NCBI GenBank assembly: GCA_018266965.1
Contig: JAFDZJ010000201.1
Span: forward strand, 1 to 12,901
Source: Bacteroidota bacterium
GTDB taxonomy: Bacteria > Bacteroidota > Bacteroidia > Flavobacteriales > Weeksellaceae
Reading direction: 5' to 3'
DNA: 12,901 nucleotides
The position numbers were made by a program, and so were the translations under genes. The notes below the pieces were generated by a model. It saw only the letters and a list, made by a program, of their open reading frames with translations, searched no databases and was not told where the DNA came from. Below are positions 6,579 through 12,901 of the stretch, piece after piece; within the stretch, counting starts at the first letter, position 1, and each line of letters starts with the position of its first letter.

Positions 6579-8225
6579 ATGAATATCATCAACCTAAAAA
6601 AGGAAATCACTGCCTCCAAAATAAAAAGTGCTGAAAAAGTAAAATTAAGAGAAATAGAAGAGGAAACTCCGAATAGTTTTGTTGCATTTGCTGACGAAGG
6701 TCAACATTCTTTTGATGTGAAAATAACTTTGGATAAAAGCGATAATGTTATTGAAAATAATTGTGAATGTGAAACCAAAACAAAAGGTTACTGTGGACAT
6801 GAAATAGCTTTGATGTTACATATATTGCAATCCAAAACTACTGTTGCAAAGAAAAAAACAGTAAAGATAAAACCTCCAACCGAAATTGAAATACTACTAC
6901 AAAATATTTCCGAAGTTGAGTTGAAAGATTGGTTGAAATTGTACCTGAAACAAAATAAGGAAACTTTTTTGGATCTCAAACTATATTTTTCCAATGACAA
7001 AAAAGAATATTCTATTGATGAGGTACAGACCTTAATAGTTGATGCGATAACTTCTGTCATTGGAAAAAGAAAAAAAGCTTCTGCACAAGAGAATAAGAAG
7101 ATTGCTGAATTGTTACAAAAATCATTAGATCCAGTTTTGGAATTTTCTAAAAATAATACATTGGATAGAAATGGAATTGCATTTTACAAAGCCATTCATC
7201 AATTATTATTTGCCAATTACTATAATTTGTTGGATTCTAGTACAAAATACAATAAAATTATAGTTGATTTTTTAGAAAAAAGTACCATATATTTCAATAC
7301 CAACGAAGAAGCAAAATCTTGGAAAGAAAAAATGGAAAAATATTGCAACGCAATATTCAATAACAAGATAAATTATATGGATTTCAATATTGTGAAATCT
7401 ATGTATAGTAATGCTACGAGAAACCAAAAAGAAATAATAGCTAAATATATTGTCGAAAAAATTGAAAAACTATCCAGCACCAAACAATTCAATACGGATA
7501 TAAAAATGTTTTTCTTGGAAATGTTTTTAGAAAATCAATGTTGGGAATCCGTTATTGGATTTTTTGAAATAGAGATTTACGAAAATAAATACAATGTACT
7601 CTTCCTCAATTTATTAAAAACAACAGACCCTCAACTTGCAGCTGACTATTGCAAAAAGGTAATTAAACATAATTATTACGACTATTACAATGAACCTTAT
7701 TATGTGATTTTACAAGAAATTATTGAAGAAAATGGTTCCAAAGAAGAGTTGGCAAAATTTAAAATGTTTTTGTTGGAAAATGGTCGTAAAAATTATACTG
7801 ATTATGCTTTTATTAAAGAGAATATAAAAGATGAAAAAGTGTTTTCTGATTTCAGGAAAAAATTAATTAAAACATTTAATTTTTATTATGGTGAAGAAGA
7901 GCATCAAGAGGTTTTTTTAAAAATTTTAGCAGATGAAAAAGACTATAAAACTATGATTAGCCGTATTTCTCAATATACACCGGCTTCTGTTATTTTGAAA
8001 TATTGTGATGAATTATTTGCTTTCAATAAAGAAAAGTTAATAGTAGAACTGAAAAACAAACTGTCTAAAGATCATAATGAAATTGCATCCGAAAAATCTG
8101 AATTACAACTGTTGGAATGGATGTTCTCCAAGTATGACAAATCATATTTTGCATCTCTGAAAAGGATGAAATTCTCGAATAAAAAAAATGAAATTTATAT
8201 TGTAAACAAAATAAGTTTGTTGTAA
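6579..8225 (+). CDS. SWIM zinc-finger protein of unknown function
   Basis: A 548-residue cytoplasmic protein with an N-terminal SWIM zinc finger: Cys62-x-Cys64, seven residues, then Cys72-x-His74 (CEC...CGH), preceded by the usual beta-strands (about 35-60). SWIM fingers bind DNA or proteins and occur in SNF2 helicases and other bacterial proteins. Here no helicase motifs follow. Residues 100-548 look wholly helical, rich in Lys, Glu, Leu and Tyr, like an array of helical repeats, and I recognise no catalytic motif. ATG 6579 is preferred over the in-frame TTG at 6561 because the TTG lies inside a perfect promoter -7 box and an untranslated leader of about ten bases is then left. The gene is AT-rich. 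It appears to be a single transcription unit between two terminators. SWIM proteins often travel with helicase or VWA/MoxR genes, none of which is present here. Confidence 0.85.
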   Translation: MNIINLKKEITASKIKSAEKVKLREIEEETPNSFVAFADEGQHSFDVKITLDKSDNVIENNCECETKTKGYCGHEIALMLHILQSKTTVAKKKTVKIKPPTEIEILLQNISEVELKDWLKLYLKQNKETFLDLKLYFSNDKKEYSIDEVQTLIVDAITSVIGKRKKASAQENKKIAELLQKSLDPVLEFSKNNTLDRNGIAFYKAIHQLLFANYYNLLDSSTKYNKIIVDFLEKSTIYFNTNEEAKSWKEKMEKYCNAIFNNKINYMDFNIVKSMYSNATRNQKEIIAKYIVEKIEKLSSTKQFNTDIKMFFLEMFLENQCWESVIGFFEIEIYENKYNVLFLNLLKTTDPQLAADYCKKVIKHNYYDYYNEPYYVILQEIIEENGSKEELAKFKMFLLENGRKNYTDYAFIKENIKDEKVFSDFRKKLIKTFNFYYGEEEHQEVFLKILADEKDYKTMISRISQYTPASVILKYCDELFAFNKEKLIVELKNKLSKDHNEIASEKSELQLLEWMFSKYDKSYFASLKRMKFSNKKNEIYIVNKISLL

Positions 8226-8320
8226 TCATAAATTTTACTTCCATAGAACATATATTTTCTTTGTTTTAAAGTGAATAAATCAAACACTATAATTGTGTAA
8301 TTTCCTTTGAGGTACAAGAT

Positions 8321-8353
8321 AAGGCATCGTTTTATACGATGTTTTTTATTTTT
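8321..8353 (+). terminator. Terminator downstream of the SWIM gene
   Basis: CATCGT (8325-8330) pairs with ACGATG (8336-8341) around a five-base loop, followed by a long T-rich run (8342-8353). It lies about 100 bases after the stop at 8225. In the intervening stretch I see no gene or strong structure. Confidence 0.75.
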
Positions 8354-8363
8354 TAAAATAGTT

Positions 8364-8400
8364 TTTGCTAATATTAATCCATTATAAATCATTAAATTTG
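8364..8400 (+). promoter_or_regulatory. Candidate promoter of uvrA
   Basis: TAAATTTG at 8393-8400 matches TAnnTTTG exactly, about 41 bases before the uvrA start. TTTG at 8364-8367 is 25 bases upstream, longer than usual, so the -33 assignment is weak. No SOS-type inverted repeat was recognised in the gap. Confidence 0.45.
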
Positions 8401-8441
8401 TAAGATTTTATTATCATAAAAAAGCAATCCCCATCCTTGTT

Positions 8442-11276
8442 ATGAGTGAGAAAAAAGAGTATATAGAAATTTTCGGAGCCAGAGAACACAACCTGAAAAA
8501 TATTAATGCAAAAATACCAAGAAACGAATTAGTAGTTATCACGGGATTGTCCGGAAGCGGAAAATCTTCATTGGCTTTTGATACTATATTTGCAGAAGGA
8601 CAAAGACGATATATAGAAACTTTTTCTGCCTATGCTAGGCAATTTTTGGGAGGTATGGAAAGACCCGATGTTGATAAAATTGACGGGCTTTCTCCAGTAA
8701 TTGCCATAGAACAAAAAACCACCAACAAAAATCCCAGATCAACCGTGGGTACTGTTACCGAATTATACGATTTTTTAAGACTTTTATACGCCAGAGTTTC
8801 CGATGCCTATTCTTTGGAAACAGGAAAAAAACTTACCGCTTACACAGAAGAACAAATTTTAGAAACCATAAAAAAAAATTATAAAGGAGAAAAAGTATTA
8901 TTACTAGCACCAGTAGTTAGGTCTAGAAAAGGACACTACCACGAATTGTTTGTACAAATGGCAAAAAAAGGTTACGGACAAGCTAGGATTGATGGTACCC
9001 TAACAGATATAGAATATGATTTGAAACTCGACAGATACAAAATCCATGATATTGATATTGTTGTGGACAGATGGATAATCGGCGAAGATGCTTCCGAACA
9101 AAGAATGGAGAAATCATTGAGAACAGCTTTGGAAATGGGTGAAGGAATTATTGGAGTACAAAAATTGCATGAAGATTCTGTTGATTATTTTTCTAAAAAA
9201 TTGATGGATACCGATTCCGGACAATCATTGGCTTTACCCGAACCCAATTCTTTCTCCTTCAATTCTCCAAAAGGAAGTTGTCCCCATTGCAAAGGATTGG
9301 GAATCATAAAAAAAGTAAACACACAGTTTTTTGTAGAAAATCCCAAGTTATCCATTGCTCAAGGTGCTTTGTTGCCTTTGGAAGATATCAAAAGTAACAA
9401 GTGGATATTGTCCCAGCTCAAAAATATTTTGGAGATATACCAGTTTTCATTGGACACTCCTTTTGCCGAAATTTCCGATGAAGCACTACAAATGATCTAT
9501 TTTGGTCTGCACAAAGAAGAACAAAAAGAATTGAAACATGCAGGTATTACCAAAAAAATAAGAGTAAATTTTGATGGTTTGGTGTCAATAATCGAAGAAA
9601 TGATTGCCGATAAAGAAAACTATGAAGCAACACTTCTCGAAAGACATTTTACCCAAGAAGAAACCTGCCCGGATTGCAAAGGAACTAGATTAATGTCTTC
9701 CAGCCTTAGTTTTAAAATTGATGGAAAAAATATAGCAGAAGTCAATGCACTTAGTCTTGCAGATCTAAAAGAATGGTTACAAGAAATAAAACCATCTTTT
9801 TCTGAAAAAAATAAAATCATTGCCCATGAAATATTAAAAGAGATTGAGACAAGATTGCAATTTCTATTAGATGTGGGTTTGGATTACCTTAGCCTCAGTA
9901 GAAGTTCTAGGACGCTTTCTGGTGGCGAGTCTCAAAGGATTAGATTGGCGACACAAATCGGCTCTCAACTGGTAAATGTATTGTATATTTTGGACGAACC
10001 TTCTATTGGTTTGCACCAAAGAGACAACGAAAGACTCATCAATTCATTAAAAAACCTTCGGGATATTGGCAATTCTGTTATTGTGGTAGAACACGACAAG
10101 GATATGATATTAGAAGCCGATGAAGTATTGGATATTGGACCCAAAGCAGGAAAATTTGGTGGTGAAATACTTTGGCAAGGTAAACCCAAAGATTTAGTAA
10201 AAGCCAAGACCATTACTGCCGATTATATAACCGGAAAAAGAAAAATTGAAATACCTGAAATTAGAAGAGAGGGCAACGGAAAATCTATTATTCTAAAAGG
10301 TGCAACAGGAAATAATCTGAAAAATATAAATTTAGAAATCCCTTTGGGCAAACTAGTTTTGGTAACAGGCATTTCCGGAAGTGGGAAATCTTCCCTTATC
10401 AATGGTACTCTTTATCCTATACTCAACAAGCATTTTTATAGAGCAGTACAGGAACCTTTGCCTTATAAAAAAATTGAGGGTCTGGAAAATATTGATAAAA
10501 TTGTAGATGTGGATCAAACTCCTATTGGGAGAACTCCAAGATCCAATCCTGCAACTTATACGGGTATGTTTACCGATATTAGAAATCTTTTTGCAGAATT
10601 ACCGGAAAGCAAAATCCGTGGCTACAAAGCTGGTAGATTTTCTTTTAATGTGAAAGGCGGGAGATGCGAAACCTGCCAAGGAGGAGGACTGAAAGTGATA
10701 GAGATGAATTTTCTCCCCGATGTATTTGTACATTGCGAAACCTGCAACGGAAAAAGATTTAATAGGGAAACACTGGAAGTAAGGTACAAAGGAAAGTCTA
10801 TTTCGGATATATTGGAAATGACTATTGACGATGCGGTTGAATTTTTTGCTCCTATTCCGAAAATTTATAATAAAGTGAAAACCCTCCATGATGTTGGATT
10901 AGGCTATATTACAATGGGACAACAATCTACAACACTCTCCGGAGGCGAAGCTCAAAGGATAAAACTGGCAACGGAACTTGCCAAAAAACAAACCGGCAAT
11001 ACCCTATATATTTTAGACGAACCTACAACAGGATTGCATTTTGAAGATGTGAAAGTACTGATGGAAGCAATAGAAAAATTGGTAAACCTAGGTAATTCTT
11101 TCATAATCATCGAACACAATTTGGATGTTATAAAGTTAGCAGATTATATTATAGATGTTGGCCCAGAAGGTGGAAAAAATGGAGGTACAATAGTTGCCAA
11201 AGGTACTCCCGAAGAAATTATTAAAAACAAAAAATCCGTAACAGGTGTGTTTTTAAAAAAAGAAATGAATATCTAA
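8442..11276 (+). CDS. uvrA: Excinuclease ABC subunit A
   Basis: The damage-sensing ATPase of nucleotide excision repair. It dimerises, scans DNA and loads UvrB at lesions. The 944 residues match the usual length. Two ABC ATPase modules are complete. The first has Walker A GLSGSGKS (35-42, Lys41), signature LSGGESQRIRLA (from 492) and Walker B YILDEPSIGLH. The second has GISGSGKS (from 643, Lys649), signature LSGGEAQRIKLA (from 832) and YILDEPTTGLH. Zinc-binding pairs are Cys280/Cys283 with Cys409/Cys412 in the first half, and Cys742/Cys745 with Cys765/Cys768 (spacing 2-19-2) in the second, the latter the known DNA-binding zinc finger of UvrA. The first half also carries the expected UvrB-binding region (about 120-250). 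uvrC follows 78 bases downstream on the same strand with no terminator between, so the two may share a transcript. uvrB is not in the window. Confidence 0.98.
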   Translation: MSEKKEYIEIFGAREHNLKNINAKIPRNELVVITGLSGSGKSSLAFDTIFAEGQRRYIETFSAYARQFLGGMERPDVDKIDGLSPVIAIEQKTTNKNPRSTVGTVTELYDFLRLLYARVSDAYSLETGKKLTAYTEEQILETIKKNYKGEKVLLLAPVVRSRKGHYHELFVQMAKKGYGQARIDGTLTDIEYDLKLDRYKIHDIDIVVDRWIIGEDASEQRMEKSLRTALEMGEGIIGVQKLHEDSVDYFSKKLMDTDSGQSLALPEPNSFSFNSPKGSCPHCKGLGIIKKVNTQFFVENPKLSIAQGALLPLEDIKSNKWILSQLKNILEIYQFSLDTPFAEISDEALQMIYFGLHKEEQKELKHAGITKKIRVNFDGLVSIIEEMIADKENYEATLLERHFTQEETCPDCKGTRLMSSSLSFKIDGKNIAEVNALSLADLKEWLQEIKPSFSEKNKIIAHEILKEIETRLQFLLDVGLDYLSLSRSSRTLSGGESQRIRLATQIGSQLVNVLYILDEPSIGLHQRDNERLINSLKNLRDIGNSVIVVEHDKDMILEADEVLDIGPKAGKFGGEILWQGKPKDLVKAKTITADYITGKRKIEIPEIRREGNGKSIILKGATGNNLKNINLEIPLGKLVLVTGISGSGKSSLINGTLYPILNKHFYRAVQEPLPYKKIEGLENIDKIVDVDQTPIGRTPRSNPATYTGMFTDIRNLFAELPESKIRGYKAGRFSFNVKGGRCETCQGGGLKVIEMNFLPDVFVHCETCNGKRFNRETLEVRYKGKSISDILEMTIDDAVEFFAPIPKIYNKVKTLHDVGLGYITMGQQSTTLSGGEAQRIKLATELAKKQTGNTLYILDEPTTGLHFEDVKVLMEAIEKLVNLGNSFIIIEHNLDVIKLADYIIDVGPEGGKNGGTIVAKGTPEEIIKNKKSVTGVFLKKEMNI

Positions 11277-11354
11277 ATGATAATATTTGTTGTTATTAAA
11301 GTTGTTTTCTTAGGTAAAAGATGTTTTAATAATAATTTTTCTTATTTTTAAATT

Positions 11355-12901
11355 ATGAATCCTACGCTTCAACTTCAGCTAAAAACACTTCCCACTGATC
11401 CGGGTGTATATAGGTATTATGACAAGGACAACCAACTGTTGTATGTAGGAAAAGCTAAAAATTTAAAAAAAAGAGTACTCTCATATTTCAACAAAACTGT
11501 TTCCGGATACAAAACAAAAATTATGGTCGGCAAAATCGACCGTTTGGAAACAACCATTGTGCCAAGTGAGTATGATGCACTTTTATTAGAAAATAATCTG
11601 ATAAAAGAACATCAACCTTTCTATAATATTATGATGAAAGACGACAAATCCTATCCTTGGATTTGTATAAAAAATGAAAAATTTCCTAGGGTATTTCTTA
11701 CCAGGCACAAGATAAAAGATGGTTCGGAATATTATGGACCCTATGCCAAAATAAGACCAGCAAAAGTACTGTTGGAAACTATTAAAAATATCTATCGACT
11801 TCGATCGTGCAACCTCGATCTTTCTCCAAAGAAAATTGCCGAAGGAAAATATAAAGTATGTTTGGAATATCATATAAAAAACTGCGACGGACCTTGCGAA
11901 GGACTAGAAACGATAGAACATTATGAAAAAAAAATAGAAGCTATACGAGGAATGATCAAAGGCGATTTCCGAATTGCTAAACAATACCTGAATGAAGAAA
12001 TGATGGCATTTGCAGAAAATTTGGAATTTGAAAAAGCTCATATTATAAAAGAAAAAATAGAGATTTTGGACGATTACCAAGCCAGACATACCGTGGTGAG
12101 TCCAACTATTGATGATGTAGATGTCTTCGGAATGTGTAGCGACGAAACAGCGGTATTTGTCAATTATTTCAAAATAAGAAATGGAAATATCATACAAAGT
12201 TATACTACCGAAATAAAAAAAATATTGGAAGAGTCAGAAGAGGATATTTTGGAGGAAGCTATGATAGAAATCCGAAGAAAATTCAATTCAGAATCCAAAG
12301 AAATATTATTGCCGTTCCACCTTTCCACAGAAATTCCTAATGTGAAATTATTAGTTCCAAAGATGGGCGACAAAAAAAGAATTGTCGAACTTTCCGAACA
12401 AAACGCCAAAGAATATCGAGTAGAAAAACTAAAACAAATACAAATTGTCGATCCCGAAAGACATACCAATAGGATAATGGCTGAAATGAAAAAACTTTTG
12501 AAAATGCCAGTAGAACCTAGGCATATCGAAGGATTTGATAATTCTAATATACAAGGTACTAATCCAGTTTCGGCTTGTGTTGTATTCAAAAATGGCAAAC
12601 CTAGTAAAGCGGATTATAGAATTTTTCACCCCAAAACTGTTGAAGGTCCCAATGATTTTGCAACCATGGAAGAAGTGGTATTTCGTAGATATTCCAGGTT
12701 ATTGGAAGAAGGAGAAGATTTACCTCAACTCATATTGATAGACGGTGGAAAAGGTCAATTATCATCAGCTGTAAAAAGTTTGAAAACCCTTGGTTTATAC
12801 GGGAAAATTACAATTATCGGTATTGCCAAACGATTGGAAGAACTCTATTTTCCGAATGATGCTATCCCTTTGTATCTTGATAAGAAATCCGAAACACTAA
12901 A
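11355..12901 (+). CDS. uvrC: Excinuclease ABC subunit C, cut at the right edge
   Basis: The nuclease that makes both incisions around a lesion held by UvrB. The frame runs open from ATG 11355 to the window end (515 complete codons), so the C-terminal part is missing. An in-frame TAA at 11349-11351 fixes the start. The N-terminal GIY-YIG domain, which makes the 3' cut, has PGVYRYY (16-22), Tyr30, Lys33 and Arg40 in YVGKAKNLKKR, and Glu79 in LLLENN. Cys152, Cys169, Cys177 and Cys181 match the spacing of the cysteines reported to bind an iron-sulfur cluster in E. coli UvrC (a final C-x7-C-x3-C). A UVR helical hairpin (about 211-238) binds UvrB. The RNase H-like domain, which makes the 5' cut, shows Asp395 (EGFDNSN), Asp434 (NDFATMEEV) and Asp463 (LIDGGKGQL). 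The last catalytic His and the helix-hairpin-helix tail lie beyond the window. Confidence 0.97.
   Translation, partial: MNPTLQLQLKTLPTDPGVYRYYDKDNQLLYVGKAKNLKKRVLSYFNKTVSGYKTKIMVGKIDRLETTIVPSEYDALLLENNLIKEHQPFYNIMMKDDKSYPWICIKNEKFPRVFLTRHKIKDGSEYYGPYAKIRPAKVLLETIKNIYRLRSCNLDLSPKKIAEGKYKVCLEYHIKNCDGPCEGLETIEHYEKKIEAIRGMIKGDFRIAKQYLNEEMMAFAENLEFEKAHIIKEKIEILDDYQARHTVVSPTIDDVDVFGMCSDETAVFVNYFKIRNGNIIQSYTTEIKKILEESEEDILEEAMIEIRRKFNSESKEILLPFHLSTEIPNVKLLVPKMGDKKRIVELSEQNAKEYRVEKLKQIQIVDPERHTNRIMAEMKKLLKMPVEPRHIEGFDNSNIQGTNPVSACVVFKNGKPSKADYRIFHPKTVEGPNDFATMEEVVFRRYSRLLEEGEDLPQLILIDGGKGQLSSAVKSLKTLGLYGKITIIGIAKRLEELYFPNDAIPLYLDKKSETL

Noticed and set aside
8285..8310. Small inverted repeat ACAC...GTGT near 8294 as a regulatory hairpin
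   Set aside because: Only four pairs form and then a mismatch interrupts; in AT-rich spacer this is expected by chance.
8195..8392. Minus-strand open frame of 65 codons spanning the gap before uvrA
   Set aside because: It overlaps the end of the SWIM gene, runs through the terminator hairpin, has no recognisable domain and shows composition expected of AT-rich spacer.
11277..11354. Possible terminator or promoter between uvrA and uvrC
   Set aside because: The best inverted repeat (AATAA with TTATT) is five A-T pairs, and no TAnnTTTG match has proper spacing.
11586..12629. Several minus-strand open frames and one plus-strand frame at 12535
   Set aside because: They lie inside uvrC, whose conserved motifs run continuously in one plus-strand frame to the window end. 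They are antisense or out-of-frame shadows.
1..12901. CRISPR arrays, tRNA or rRNA genes, insertion sequences
   Set aside because: No regularly spaced repeats, cloverleaf-like sequences, transposase motifs or terminal inverted repeats were seen on either strand.

Overview
The window is AT-rich DNA from a member of the Bacteroidota, most likely a flavobacterium (Flavobacteriales, possibly Weeksellaceae-like; the genus cannot be read from this sequence). The grounds are an Omp28-type thioredoxin-fold lipoprotein, a DUF6029-like outer-membrane protein ending in Phe, A-rich leaders without Shine-Dalgarno sequences, and promoter boxes matching the Bacteroidota consensus TTTG / TAnnTTTG.

Layout. 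(1) Bases 1-1156: the last 17 codons (16 residues and the stop) of a gene cut by the left edge, followed two bases later by an HNH_2-type restriction endonuclease. This looks like the right half of a restriction-modification operon. (2) 1252-2781: gpmI, cofactor-independent phosphoglycerate mutase. It converges through a shared bidirectional terminator on (3) a leaderless FKBP-type prolyl isomerase (minus strand, 2824-3258). (4) 3350-5572, minus strand: a two-gene operon of an exported TlpA-like thioredoxin (WCAPC) followed with no gap by a predicted outer-membrane beta-barrel protein. (5) 5674-6501, plus strand and divergent from (4): an Omp28-family lipoprotein with its own thioredoxin motif (CGYC). 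(6) 6579-8225: a SWIM zinc-finger protein of unknown role. (7) 8442-11276 uvrA, and 11355 to the right edge uvrC (cut at the window end): two proteins of the UvrABC nucleotide excision repair system, in tandem.

How the genes work together. uvrA and uvrC supply damage recognition and dual incision. The central divergent cluster (4)+(5) is the most suggestive part of the window. Two exported thioredoxin-fold proteins flank an outer-membrane protein whose only two cysteines (C558 and C563) lie five residues apart near its C-terminus, so the three may form an envelope disulfide-handling module. gpmI and the prolyl isomerase are ordinary housekeeping genes. The restriction gene is accessory DNA next to them. 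No tRNA, rRNA, CRISPR array, insertion sequence or attachment site was seen. No stretch longer than 300 bases lacks a gene; the longest gap is 8226-8441.
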